Assembly (NCBI GenBank): GCA_007922195.1
Contig: ML682013.1
Coordinates: 18,607,882-18,671,881, forward strand
Direction of reading: 5' to 3'
DNA length: 64,000 nucleotides
Source of the DNA: Podocnemis expansa
Lineage: Eukaryota; Chordata; Testudines; Podocnemididae
Part shown: positions 46,480 to 58,340 of the stretch, piece by piece
Position numbering within the stretch: the first letter of the stretch is position 1
Layout of the letters: each line of letters starts with the position of its first letter
Position numbers and translations under genes: made by a program
Notes under the pieces: model-generated
The model's database searches: none
What the model saw: only the letters and a program-made list of their open reading frames with translations
What the model was told of the DNA's origin: nothing

Positions 46480-48230
46480 GTCCTGCCTTTCGACTGTCAG
46501 GAGAGGCCCTGTTGGGTGCCTTTGTTGCTGGCATTCTTGGTGAGACTGGGCACCTGTGTGGGAAGCATGCCCAAAGATCTAAGGGCTGATCTAGGGTCCC
46601 CCTCGTCTCAGAGTAGGTGATCTGTTGCCTCTGCAAACAAGGACTGTCCCTCAAAGCAGAGGTCCTGAATGGCCTGCTGTCTGTCATGGGGAAAGTCTGT
46701 CTCCTGCAGGCACGCTGCACGTCTTGTGACAACAGCCAAGGCCATAGAGTGGTTAGCTATGTCTGTGGCATCCCATGCTGCTAAGAGTGCATCCCGAGAT
46801 GCTAGCGTTCCCTCCTCAACGAGGGAGTCAAATTCCTCCCTGTGTTCCTGCAGGAGGAGATCTTGGAACTTCCCAAAAGACTTCCAAATATCAATAGTGT
46901 ATCTTCCCAGAAGGGCCTGGAGATTTGTTATGTGAAGCTGGAAGGCAGAGGTTGAGTATACCTTCCGCCCCATAAAGTCCAGCTCCCTCGCCTCCCTAGA
47001 TCTGGGAATGGGGTCTTGAGAGGGTTGACCACATACCCCAGGGTTGCTTCCATCACCCAGGGGCTCAGTGCCAGATGGTTAGCCAGGAAAGGAAAATCCT
47101 CTGGTGGGACCTGATATTTATGTCCCAGTATGCCTGCAACCAGGGGAATAGAGGCAGGGGTTTGCCAGATTGCCCGGGGGGGGGGGTCATGCATACTAGG
47201 GTGTATTGGCGCTGCCATTGGATCTAAGGGAGAGGTTAACCCTGGACCGAATAAGGGATCTTGAATCCCCCTAACTCTTTCGACTTCTAGGCTGACATGC
47301 GCTGTTACACAACGGAGGAGGTTAAAGTGCACCAAGGCATCCTTTCTGTAGGATCAAGGCCTGAGAGTTAAGGACATATCTGGGGTTGCAAGCAGCTGAG
47401 AAGGGGATACGTGCCTCTCAGCACCACATGGAGTTTCATGTGGAGAAGCTTCATGTGGAAGGGACAACTCGTGGAGTCGGTACTGCTAGGGGTGCGGTGC
47501 TGGTGATTCCCTGTGGGCCTGTCTGCCCCTGTGTGTCAGGACAATCTTCTCAGAGCTCAGGGAGCATGATCTGCCCCAGCACTGGAATAAACTTGGTTCG
47601 GCACCGACACATGAAGTGGTAGCAATGGTTGGTACCACTGAGCTGGTGACTCTAAAGTGCCAGGGAGAAGGGGAGCATGGTCTACAGTGCTTTGCCGTGG
47701 GGCCCAGATTGATACCAGTGGGTCCTTTGGGTCAGGCTTGAGTCTCAGATTGCAGTACCAGGGAGCTCAGTACCAATACTCATGAGGGGGAATAGTGCCG
47801 CTCTGTGGTGGTATATGTCCCAAAGAGAAAAGCTGTTTTCCCTCTCTGTTTTTGAGGCATGAGCATCAGAGGCATGGGCAGAAGTAAAAGGGCCTTTGCT
47901 GCCTCAAAAGCCTCTGGTGTAGATGGGACCACCACAGCCTCCTGGCCCCAGTCCCGAGAATTCCCTGGATGGGGAGAGCTGGAATTGTGCCTATGCTTTG
48001 GCACCAAGGTTGATGCTGAGCATGTTTTCTTTTGCTCCCGAGGGGAGCGGCACCAAGTGGGCTCCAGTACCAAGCTGGCATGTAGTGCTGGTGGCTCCAA
48101 CAGGGACCCTAATTCTCCAGGGATAGGTGGCCACACTTGCTTCAGGGCCAACTCACAGCGCCTCTGCTTTCTGTCTTTTAGTGTCCTAGGCTTAAAGGAT
48201 GGACAGATAAAGCAACTGGTAACCTGGTGA
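46480..48230 (-). pseudogene. DIRS gag-like protein (broken)
   Basis: Minus strand. In order: a Pro/Ser-rich N-terminal part with VVVPSTPEAFEAAKALL (about 47930-47980), the block IWQTPASIPLV and HKYQVPPEDFPFLANH (about 47080-47180), then after a frameshift near 46975 MGRKVYSTSAFQLHITNLQ, DALLAAWDATDIANHSMALA and LCFEGQSLFAEATDHL (46608-46973). It finishes with RSALRSLGMLP-like residues near 46560. This order matches the gag-like first protein of vertebrate DIRS1-type elements, which is thought to package element RNA. Frameshifts and stops show it is dead. Confidence 0.8.
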
Positions 48231-48502
48231 GATTCACCCAGGCACTGAAGGCACTTCTCGTGGGGGTCGGTTCATGGGAAGGCCTTGCTGCAAGCATTGC
48301 AGGGTTTGAAACCTGGCATTGTAGGTAGCTGTGGGGAGCAATTGACTGGCTCTGGCTCCATAGACTTGGTAAGATCAGCAGTCTTTGGTGGAACGATGTC
48401 CACAAACAGGTCTTCCCAAGAGAATGGGTGGCTCATACATGGACCTGGACAGGCTCTTGCATAACACAAGGGATGGGCTGTTCCGAAATTGTCACTGAGG
48501 GT

Positions 48503-48670
48503 GGAAAAAGGAACTGAGGAGGTTCTGGGTCAGGGCCACATATATCACCACAGGAATGGCAGGAGGGGGCACTGGCCACCGACCCTGATCTGACAGGCTA
48601 GGGCAAAAAGTTTCCAACCAACCGTGTGCTGCAGCATATATACACCTAACACTGAATGTATGTGAGCAGC
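48503..48670 (-). repeat. DIRS right inverted terminal repeat
   Basis: On the minus strand it reads CTCACATACATTCAGTGTTA, GGAAACTTTTTGCCCTAGCC, TGTCAGATCAGGGTCGGTGG and ATATATGTGGCCCTGACCC. It pairs with 42735-42900. Confidence 0.9.
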
Positions 48671-48679
48671 GCTTGAAGG

Positions 48680-51600
48680 GCTTTACTGCTGACCTTGAAT
48701 ATTATCAGGAAGCAGCTCACTTTGCAAAAGTCTTGATCAGTTCATCCTCCATTGCAAATCCCAGGACAATGTGCTTGCAAACTGTTGATCAGAAAACACA
48801 GACTTGAGTTGCTGCCATTGCTAAGGGGGGAATTTATTCAACAGAGTGGATTGCAGATTGTGGGGAGAGAGAAGAATTAAAAAGCTATTTCAGAGAACTA
48901 GAGCTATTTCTGGATGACTCCTGGAATCTGAATCAAGTAGGTCTGTGTTTACACAGCAAAGCAACAAGGATCAAACCCCCCAGCCTTGGGACTTAGGATC
49001 CTGTGTCCAAGCCCTGGATTAGAGCAATTGCAGTATAGACGCAAGAGATATTAGCGCAGGCTCAAGCATGGGCTTACACTGCAGTGCAAACATACCCTGA
49101 CACACTAAAATAACATGGTTTCATGGAAAATATGCAGTGTGAAACAATATCAAATCTAACTGCATAGCTGTGGTCCACTAAAACAAGAACAGGAGTGGAC
49201 AGGAGATAGCCCAAGAGAATAAAAAATAGCTTTATACTTGATTTTTAGTGTCATGAATTTCATTTAGAATCTTAACCTTTCAGTAAAATGCACCTCTCAA
49301 ATCACTAAATTGGTCATTGGGTTTGCAGTTTACTGCAACACAGATCAATGAAATTCACCTGCTGGACCAGGAGTATAGCCATTGTGAGTGATACCGTGAA
49401 CCCAGCATGCTACTTCACTGCCTGGTGCCAGACTCTGCTCCTGACATTCACTTATGCTCTGAAGCAGGGCTAAGGCCCTTACTGGCTGCTGGAGTGCATG
49501 CTTGGTCCCCTCCCTCAGCACTCACTAGTCTGTGATCTTGACCAGTCCTATCACACCCAGACTCTAGGTTAAGAAATTCATTCTGCATTATTAGTGCTGA
49601 TTAAAGAGATTATAAATACAGTAATACTGTAAACTATAACATCAAACAGTATTAAATTTTAACAGTAAAACTGTAATATTACAGTTCTGTAATAGTCATC
49701 ATTGGTGTCCAGGCCACAGTTTCAGAGTTAAATCAAAATCTTAGTCAAGAGTATGCAGCAATGTCAACCTAAAACTTAGTCTATAAACTATGTAATTCAG
49801 ATAATTTGTTTATCATTCAGAAACAACAAAAAAAACTCAATGAGTTATTGTGGAACGTCACAAGAAAAGCATATCCTCTTGGTACAAGTGACATCACTAA
49901 TATCAATAAATTTGTTCTTCAAGAACTGAAACCAAAATCTACTTAGATACATATAATACTTCAAATTAAAGATGAATTAAAGAGTTCAGAATTAGTGCAG
50001 ACATTACAGGTTTAAAGTAAATTAATCTTTAATTAAACAAAAACAAAAAACCCTCAAATGCCAAAATAAGCACGTTGCTTAATGGAAAGCATCTGTCTTG
50101 TCTGCCTGCAATATGGAAAAGATTTGCTTCTGACTGAAATTCCTGTTTGTGCAAAAGAATCAGCAAGACTTCTGGTAAGTATGGAACATGGTATGGGTCA
50201 GTGGTTTTGGAGCAGTATGAAAAAGGAACTATCGCAAATGAAATCCCCACTTTCTCCTATTTTGGCAACTTTTTCACTTACTGGATGACAATGGTATACA
50301 AAGTAAAAACAGAATAAGCTATATTGTATGAAATTATTTTGAAGTAGTCATTGAAATAGCAGACCAGACATACCAGACACATAAGGGAGAGCAGAACTAC
50401 TTCAATTTATAGTCAAATTTCCTATTTTCCTTACCAAAAGGACATGAAAAATAAAACAAAACTGAAACAAAAACAAAGCATTAACTAATAAAAGGAAAAA
50501 GTACTGAAGTTCCAACTTTATGTAGCATAAAAAGTCATCTAAATGCCTGGCTGGGAACAAAAAGGAAACAAAATTAAAACTAATAAAAACTAAGTAGGAA
50601 AAAGAAGTATGGTGGAAAGGCAGAAGTATAGAGGTACTGTACTTCAGAAAACATACCAAGATTAGGCCCTGCAAATGAGACTAAGCGTGTCTATTGGTTT
50701 CTCACATATTCAAACAAGCGCACTAAACATATGTGATCCATCTCACTCTCTTCTTGTTTTGTTTTTTTAAGAAGAGATTAATTGTGAGACGACTAAACTG
50801 AAACAGCCTTAAGGCTGAGATTTTAACTGGTGAATCAAGAGCCAAGTTCTGTTCTCCAATGTTCAGATGCCACAGAAAGATATGCCACAGTGATGGTAGT
50901 TTTTGCAGCATCTCCCTGTTGTGGAAGAGGAGGAGGAGGTGAATATATTGCTGCTTGGACTCCCTCTTATATAAAGGGCCAAAAAATCTATTACTCTATT
51001 ACTGCATATTCGTCTGGAGAGGGGGTAAAGATCCCACAATTGAGAAAGCTGCTCCTTTGCCTTCGCCCCCAGCTCTATCAGATAGAAACCTTGTCTAGAC
51101 AAAGACACTGCTGGGAGGAGAAAGAACAAACCTGATTGACTAATGTCTTGGACTCAGGAATGAGTTACTCCCTTACCATACATCTTTAGGTTGAATGAAG
51201 ATCTCCTTGGAGGCCTCTTCTCCACAATATGTGAAGTTCCTGTTGAAGACACCCTTCTAATAGCCATCTCCCTTGGAAAGAGTATATTAATTGACAGTCC
51301 AAGTTTTGAAAAGTAAAGATCATCTGAGCAAAGCACAGGCAGTGAAAAATTCTGCCAGAAGATGCTAGCTGCCAGAAGCAAATCAAGGTAGGAATTCAGG
51401 AAGCTGGCATTTGGAAATGACAGACAAGAATACAGGAAGGGCTGAGAGTTTACTTAAAATTTAATTAACCTAAACCATGATTTTTATAAAAAATCATAAC
51501 AGCAGCAAGTGTGTGAGAAAAATACTATTTGTAAAGTAGTTTTTCAGAAAGCCTGAGTGAAAATCAGGCTTATAATGGAAAATTTCCTATCTTAACTTCA

Positions 51601-51755
51601 ATGGAGGGATATGTGGGTAGATTAGCTGTAATCATGTGCATACATCACAGGTGGAGGAGACAGTTATGTGGTAAAGTGTGAATCTATATACTATGTTTCT
51701 AAACAATTTGATGCAAATAATAAATAAATAAATAAAATTATAATAATAATGGAAT
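48680..51755. other. Quiet AT-rich stretch
   Basis: No gene is supported. 48935-49100 contains GTTTACACAGCAAAGCAAC and GGGCTTACACTGCAGTGCAA, resembling an old DNA-element end pair. The rest shows nothing recognisable. Confidence 0.5.
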
Positions 51756-51756
51756 A

Positions 51757-51862
51757 CATGTATTGCTACAGCACTTCATTGACCAAGAGCTTATTATGCT
51801 AGCTGTTGTATAAACATAAAACATCACAGTGATCCCTGCCCCCAAGGAGTAAGCATCTAAGT
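51757..51862 (+). repeat. Ancient LINE/SINE tail
   Basis: GCTACAGCACTTCATTGACC, ACATCACAGTGATCCCTGCC and CCCAAGGAGTAAGCATCTAA match the widespread 'CCTGCCCCAAAGAGCTTACAATCTAA' repeat remembered from vertebrate genomes. A weaker relative lies at 6940-7000. Confidence 0.55.
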
Positions 51863-52148
51863 ACATATCATGGAGCTTACACCTTCTCTGTCCATTAAAG
51901 AATTTCCTGATAACTTCTTGTGAATTCCAATTAAATTGGAGGTCCAATAGCCATTTAATAAAAAAACCACAACTGCCTGCCAGACAAATATTTTCTCCTC
52001 TTCACTGATGCTTTTGTTTCCTCTGAAGTCAGAACCAAAGCTTCCACTGATTTCAGTGGTGGAGATTCAAGCCTCCATAGCAGAAAGAAAATTATACCAA
52101 CGGGAGGATTGGACCAGGCAAATGTCAGTCCTGCTCCCATTATGGATG

Positions 52149-52290
52149 TAAAAACAAGAGTCCTGTGGCACTTTATAGACTACCAAATTTCTTCAGGCAT
52201 TAGCTTTCGTGGGCTCCAACCTACTTTGTCAAATGCATTTTTGCTGTACATAGACTAACACAGCTACCTCTCTGGAAATTACAGATGCAA
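52149..52290 (-). mobile_element. Penelope-related terminal fragment, second subfamily
   Basis: ACAAGAGTCCTGTGGCACTT, TAGCTTTCGTGGGCTCC and TAGACTAACACAGCTACCTC form a compact terminal unit. On the minus strand CCCACGAAAGCTAATGC keeps the GAAA box that most other copies here have changed to AAAA. Confidence 0.7.
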
Positions 52291-52639
52291 GAACTGCTGT
52301 TTCATACAGCCCTGTAAAGCTCACCATGAAAAGAAGTTCCACTCATCCTGGAAGAATCCAGAACTTGTTTCTCAGCCTTTGCTATAAGCAACACCAGGAA
52401 TTCAGATGTCAGATTTTAAGGATATACAGTTTTTGTGCAGAGAAATTCTAATATAGGTCATTTAAGAAGTTTTTATGTCTTCTGAGCCCTGTACAGTTTG
52501 GACATGGGGCTTATACAAATACTTGATGCCGTAATGTGGGATAATGGTAGTTTAGTATGACCTGAATTACTCTGTAATTTAATAAGTCTTGTGATTAAGA
52601 CAGCATAGTAGACTCTGAAGATTTGAGTTCCATCACTTG

Positions 52640-52840
52640 TGCATCAGTTCCCCTCCACAAATGAGATAAGGGTACTTTTGTTCTTTTTCCCACCATGTGT
52701 CTTGTCTGCTTAGATTGATAGGTCTTTGGAGCAGGGACTGTTTCTTATCATGTGCATGTACAGTTCCTAACACAACTGGGCCCCATTCTTAGCTGTGGCC
52801 CCAGATGCTACTGTAAATAGAAATAATAAATGTTAATAAT
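52640..52840 (+). repeat. Ancient interspersed repeat tail
   Basis: CTTGTCTGCTTAGATTGATA, GGTCTTTGGAGCAGGGACTG, CTAACACAACTGGGCCCC and an AATAATAAATG end match a common vertebrate repeat tail (TTTGGGGCAGGGACTG...GCCTAGCACAATGGGGCCC) from memory. Confidence 0.65.
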
Positions 52841-52891
52841 ATCTCACTCACATGCTGCTCGTGAGTAATACAGACATAACAAATATTTACC

Positions 52892-53462
52892 ACGTGTTAG
52901 TCTAGTTTAGCAAAACAAACAAGTAGTCCTTTGCACTTAAAGACTAATGAATTACAAAGCATGAGCTTTGATGAGAGAAAAATCTTGCCTCATCACAAAA
53001 TGGGGGAACTTACAGAATGTGAGGAAAATAAATGCAGGAAAGTGTAAGTCATAGGATCAGGTCACACTGCAACAGCAAAACAAAGCAGCTGTTAAGATTC
53101 AGACACTGGGGATCAGCATACAGAGGAACATGAGGTCAAATCACCTGTTGTAATGAGAAAAAAAGAAGTCCCTATTTAGCCCTGAAAAAACACAGTCAAA
53201 TTTGCAAATGCATTCCAATTCTGCTGTTTCTCTTTGAAACCTTTAGTCGTTATTCAATTGTCAGAGCACAGCTATTAGCAAATCATCAAGAGAGTAATCA
53301 GGAAGATAGAAGTAATTACCTACTGGTTTTTGAATGTTGTGATTTCTAATGTCAGATTTGTGCCTCTTTATTCTTTTCTGTAGAGGCTGTCGTGTTTGTC
53401 CAATATATAAGGCAGAGGGGAATTTCTGGCATGTAATGGCATAAATCACATTGGTGGGTATT
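52892..53462 (-). mobile_element. Penelope-like element, 3' part
   Basis: Terminus GTGTTAGTCTAGTTTAGC, AACAAGTAGTCC, GAATTACAAAGCATGAGC, then a spacer related to that at 29340-29435 (GTAAGTCATAGGATCAGGTC, TTAAGATTCAGACACTGG) and an endonuclease remnant. It is truncated at about 53462. Confidence 0.85.
53261..53462 (-). pseudogene. GIY-YIG endonuclease remnant, best-preserved copy
   Basis: On the minus strand an uninterrupted stretch carries TNVIYAITCQKFPSALYIG, QTRQPLQKRIKRHKSDIRN and NYFYLPDYSLDDLLIAVL. It contains both GIY-YIG half-signatures (IYAI and YIGQT) and the basic HKSDIRN block. The 62-codon stretch has no stop. Downstream (below 53261) the frame breaks. No polymerase is attached. 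Confidence 0.85.
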
Positions 53463-53469
53463 TACCATC

Positions 53470-55540
53470 GACTTCAATAAAAGCAGAATTAAGACAATAC
53501 CCAATGTTTTGGGGAAAAAAATAATTTTACATCAAAGCAATACCAAAACATATAATATAAAACCAACTGATTTCCAGGGCAAGAGCAGAAAGTATTACCA
53601 GAAGATTGAGACCACTGTGCTTTTTAAAGATAAAGACTATACTGTATTTCAGGTATATTATAATATACATCTCATGTAGTATGTCTATTTTCAAATATAC
53701 ATAGTACAGCAAAAATGTAAATAATCAAAATGACATATAAGACAAATATATAATTTTATGTGAGAGGTTGGCTTTCTGCTAAAAATGACTAGAAATAAAG
53801 TGAATGTGATATTTAATATAAATAGGTTGATATCAAGTTTCTGTAAAAATAATATAAAGTCTCTCATTCAAAGGGTCTACAGGGGAAAAGCAGAATATTA
53901 ATTTACATGGCACTCCCGTCCAGTATTTCTATACATATTATGTGTCTGTGTCTACATAAAACAGTTGCTACAGACTAATACCACTACAGCCGAAAATGGT
54001 CCTTGAATCGAACAGGAATATTTCCATCCAAAATGTGCCAAATAACAGGTCACCCCAACTGAATGGAGAAAGGTATAATTATGGGTACTTTTAATACCTG
54101 TAATCAATCCAACTTTGAAAGCTTTACATTGTTTATATGGTACATACCAGTTATAAATACATTTTAAAAGGTACTGTGTACCTCAAAAAGAACATTAAAA
54201 CTTCAAAGTAATATATACATTTGTTATGTTACCATGACATACTATGTTGTGGAGGTGTGCATAATTTTCTTTGCCAACAACAATATATTTACAATGTGTG
54301 AAATTATGAATTATTGCTTTCTTTACTCACAGTATTAGTTTAATTGTGGGTTTACATTTTCCAGTAAAATTTCACAAAGTCATATAGTTTGGTGGAGCCA
54401 TGCTTTTAAAAGGAGCATTCATTCAGCACTGGTAGTCTTTTACTTAAGAAAAACGAATTATCAAAATGCTTTTTCTAGAGATATTAAAAAGAATAGCCAG
54501 CAGAGAATGACAAACCTTACGTCAGATTGTATTGAAAGGATGGTTAGATGCAGAAAGTCAAAGCTGTGACCCTGAAGTGTCAATCTTGGAAAATGTGAGT
54601 GAGGAAAAAACCCTTTTTACAGTGAGGAATTTCACTCTCCAACCCCAAACCTACCAGTTAGGGTGCTAAACCTGTATAGAATTTCACTGAATTCACAGAT
54701 ATCAGGATCCATAATGATCCAGTTCTAGGAATAGCATCTATGTCTGACTGTATTAAATCCAGTTTCCACCCTTTAGTAAAAAAACACCTACAGTTACATT
54801 CACTACTGGCGTAAGTGGGTTCAGCATCATCTAAGTTAGCAGTGATAAATCAGGTGCCTAATATTTTAAAACAGAAATATTTAAATTATGCTTTTTTTTT
54901 TTTGAGGCTCCTCAATGCATGGTACCTGTTGATAATGAGCTCTACTTGCTATTTTCTGTAGCAGCCTGTTGACCTCAAATCTTGGGCACTCTCATAATTT
55001 TCTGCCTGATTAAATTGCTCCACCCTGTGCTGTCAGCTAGTGCTAGGGGCACTTCACAAAAATCAGTTTGAATACCGTGAATATTCACTCAAATTTAAAA
55101 GTTAATTTGCCCTGGCCACTCTCACAACCACTGGGAAAACATCTGAATGATGAAATTATTACTCAGAGGAACACTTATAGGAAGCCCAAGAGCATACTTT
55201 GACTATTTGCACCAACCGTGGTATTTTTCATATATGGGGCACAGTTTGAAGCAGCATGTGAGAGTACAAACCCATGACGGATCTCTGGCAGACAGACAGA
55301 CAGACAAGGATCTGACTGCGCCCTTCACACCAAAAGTAATTTGCTTGCATGCAGCGAGGCTTGAATCCAAGCATGCATTAAGCATGTGGAACCTCAGTGG
55401 AGCTACTCAAATGTCTAATTATTTTGTTAGATCAGGGCCTTACTTCACAATCACTGGTTTTAGTGATGGGAGGAGCACAACTATGCCTTAAGAATGGCCT
55501 TGACACTGGGTGCTAGAAAACATGAGTTCTGGGCTCCAAG
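53470..55540. other. Quiet AT-rich stretch
   Basis: No gene or recognisable element. A T tract lies at 54892-54903. Confidence 0.55.
55283..55306 (+). repeat. CAGA simple repeat
   Basis: GGCAGACAGACAGACAGACA, about five units of CAGA. Confidence 0.9.
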
Positions 55541-55544
55541 CAGA

Positions 55545-55800
55545 CAAATTCGGTAATTCTGTGTATCATGCCATCTCTGTAAAATGGGGATCATAATATT
55601 TGTCTTTGATTGCGCATTCAAATGCTAAAAAGATATTGTTAATTATTAGGAGTAGGAATGCTATTCTTATCCAAGGCACCCTATTGATCTAAGTTAGCTG
55701 ATCAGTGTTGAAGGGCAAGGACTGTGTTTGGTGAGGAATCTATACTTTTACTGTTGCCAAAGCCTTACAACAGTAAAATAAATATTAATATGAAAGTTAG
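55545..55800 (+). repeat. MIR/LINE-tail-like remnant
   Basis: GCCATCTCTGTAAAATGGGG and ATCATAATATTTGTC, then GGGCAAGGACTGTGTTTGG and TACAACAGTAAAATAAATA, follow the order of an old SINE body and tail. It is strongly diverged. Confidence 0.55.
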
Positions 55801-56800
55801 TACTAGCATCAGGATCAATATAAGAACACAATTACAGGAGAAATACCCATTACTAAATTCATTAACGCACTTGCTACAATACACACTGGAAAGGACTCTA
55901 ATTCATAAAAAGCAGAGGGACAGGTTTCCACCAAATCCCTTGGCAACGCTCGGACCCATGGCAATAAATCAGTCATTGACTGGGATTTGTGGTCCTAAAT
56001 TTTTTTAGACATTTTGAAATCTTCACCTTAGTTCCATCGTTATTTATTTTATTTTTCCATTCCTCTTGCTAATTTCCTCTGCGACCTTCTCATCCTTCCT
56101 GAACCCCTTTAGCCTTCCTCCATCTATACCCTTCATCTTTTTACATCAACAGGCATTACAATGGGTTAAGACACAATGGAGCATGTTGGATAATCTACTC
56201 GCTGCACCTCCATAATGAATATCCAGTGCTGCAGTGGGTTTGCTTTACCTCAGTAACAGCACAATGGATGGGATTTCCTTACATTGAGCAGATAGGGAGA
56301 ACAAGCACTTTCACATACCCAGTAAAGCTTCCTCTCAACTGCAGTTCTGCTAGTTGCTGACTTGAGGTGTCTTTTCCTTTTCTTAAAAGAAACCCCCAAG
56401 ATTCTATCAGAATGCCTACTAGACAAGCTGTACTTCTTAATAAATCACATAGAAACAGTAGGTAATCACATATTATATACAGTTACTCTTATCTCAACCA
56501 AAAATAAGTCAAATGAGTTGAATTTTATTAATTTGTGTTTCAGAAACAAACAAACAAGTGTTTATTTGCTCCCATTTGACTAATCAGTAAATTAGTAAGC
56601 ACACCTCACTGCAAAACAGGAAGCATCAATAGATGACACTAATTACTAGAGAAAAGAATTTAGTTGTTCCTAGAAATGTTTCCCAAGCAATCATTTAATG
56701 TAATTTTTCAGTCATTAGACTTCAAAGGGCTACATCACTGCCTTTATCAAACACTCAGGTATGCCAGTGCCCATCTTGGTGAGGTGACCTTATCATTTTA
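55801..56800. other. Quiet stretch
   Basis: No supported gene or repeat family. Short open frames (55724-56008, 56362-56583) lack recognisable features. Confidence 0.5.
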
Positions 56801-56803
56801 GTT

Positions 56804-57013
56804 CCAAAGGAGTAGCTGTGTTAATCTAGTTCAGCAAATGAAGCAAGGAGTTTGGCAGCACTTAAAGCACTAACAAATTTATATATCACATGGGCGTTCA
56901 TGGGAGAAAATCCCACCTTCAAGCATCTGATGAAGTGGGATTTTCTCCGACAAAAGCTCATGCAATAAATAAATGTATTACTCTTTTAAGTGGCACCAGA
57001 CTCTTTGTTTGTA
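56804..57013. mobile_element. Penelope-derived fold-back element
   Basis: Left terminus TTCCAAAGGAGTAGCTGTG and AAGCAAGGAGTTTGG, arm TTTATATATCACATGGG, then the inverted arm CAAAAGCTCATGCAATAAAT and GCACCAGACTCTTTGTTTG. ATCATTTTAG to the left and ATCAGTTTAG to the right may be a diverged target duplication. The right arm contains the cleanest CTGATGA core (56927-56933). Confidence 0.75.
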
Positions 57014-57038
57014 ATCAGTTTAGGTGTATCATCTAAAC

Positions 57039-57254
57039 CAGTGTTTCCCAACCAGTGTGCCATGGCACATAGGTATGCCATCAGGCCTGAGCAAGTGTGC
57101 CACAAAATTTTTGAAAAGGTACTCAAAGAGCTCGGGATTGGCTCACTGGCTCATGAATATTCATGAGTTCATTTGGAAAGTATATGGGGGTGTGCCTCAA
57201 ATTAATTAAAGGTAGCAAGGTGTGCCACAGCAGAGAAAATGTGGGGAACCACTG
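57039..57254. mobile_element. hAT-type element, 216 bp
   Basis: It starts CAGTGTTTCCCAACCAGTG and ends GTGGGGAACCACTG. A perfect 8-bp target duplication, ATCTAAAC, flanks it at 57031-57038 and 57255-57262. It contains GTGTGCCA(T/C)(G/A)GCA(C/G) near both ends and the palindrome CTCATGAATATTCATGAG. No transposase. Confidence 0.95.
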
Positions 57255-57262
57255 ATCTAAAC

Positions 57263-58230
57263 AGTTTCACTGAAGCAATTGAGAGAGCATCACTGAGGAC
57301 TTGGAAATGCAGTGTGCCTCTGTATGCCTGCAGAGCAGAGCAAAGTGTGAATGGCAGCAGACACACCCCACTCAAAAAGTCACCATAATTTCACATGAAA
57401 AATTTTTTTTTTTTTGTGGAGATGGGTAAGTGGATGAAAGACAGCAGGTACATTGCACTGTTCTCAAAATTGATTTACTTTCATAAAACCACAAGCCAAA
57501 AACATGATTTTATTTGGGATTTAAATAGGTGATGCATAGAAACACTATTAAATATGGGAACTTTTAGAATTGTGAAAAGTTTCTTGTTTAAAGCGACAAA
57601 ATTTTAAGCATGTGTTTGGAAAACATACACCAGCTCCCCTTGTTAGCAAAATACCAAGCTGTATGCAAGTGGGTGCATCTGTGCAAGTTCCAATTTGCTG
57701 ATTCCATTATCTGTTTCACGCATGGAAATGCACACTCGAATGTTCAACAGATGTGAGAGTATAATTTGTAGGTGAAACCTGTGTTTGTAAATTGGCCTAA
57801 AATGAAACTGAGTAGTGTTAATGAAAAGAACAAAGAAAATTTAAGGCATTTTAATTTATTTTTCACTGATTTTAAAACAATAGTGTCAGAAGAAGACAAA
57901 TAAACTATGAATAAGGGGTTAAGTCCACATCCTAATCTCAAGTAAGTCAAGTAGAGTTCTTGCTATTGACTTTAGTGGGAACCTACATAATTCATTTTTA
58001 TTCACTGTTGCCATGAGGGAACATATCAGATTGACAGGGCTGCTAAAGGTTGAAAGTGTTAATTGTGGTATGTATTTAAAAGCTTAATTTTAGCTATACA
58101 ACCAAGAAATGCCACCAATGAGAGCAAAATTACCTTCCTTTCTACCAACACAAAGCTCAGTTCTTCAAAACATTTCCTGTAATGAGAAGAGACAACGTCT
58201 CCCATGCCACCCCATATGCACATAACACCC
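57263..58230. other. Quiet AT-rich stretch
   Basis: No gene or recognisable element. A T tract lies at 57404-57415. Confidence 0.5.
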
Positions 58231-58235
58231 TTCCC

Positions 58236-58340
58236 TAAAATAAGCAAGGAGCCCTGTGGCACATTAAGACTAACAAATTTATTTATTGCATGAACTTTCA
58301 TGGGAGAAAAAATGCACTTTGTCAGATGCTTTGGGGATTA
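58236..58340 (-). mobile_element. Penelope terminus fragment
   Basis: ATAAGCAAGGAGCCCTGTGG, TTTATTTATTGCATGAAC, GGGAGAAAAAATGCACTTTG and TCAGATGCTTTGG match the terminal block of the family. No coding sequence is attached. Confidence 0.85.

Larger units (their letters stand above)
42695..48670 (-). mobile_element. DIRS-type retroelement, internally deleted
   Basis: Inverted terminal repeats of about 165 bp (42735-42900 and 48503-48670) bracket the element, and a minus-strand gag-like remnant begins next to the right repeat. DIRS elements have inverted terminal repeats and encode gag, reverse transcriptase-RNase H and a tyrosine recombinase. Only the gag part is recognisable here. 43040-46460 shows no YADD-type or recombinase motif that I can read, and part of it (about 44090-45060) looks like an LTR-type insertion. 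Total span is 6.0 kb. Confidence 0.75.

Noticed and set aside
55147..55491. 114-codon plus-strand frame as a candidate exon
   Set aside because: It includes a CAGA simple repeat, has no recognisable domain, and no plausible splice sites bound it.
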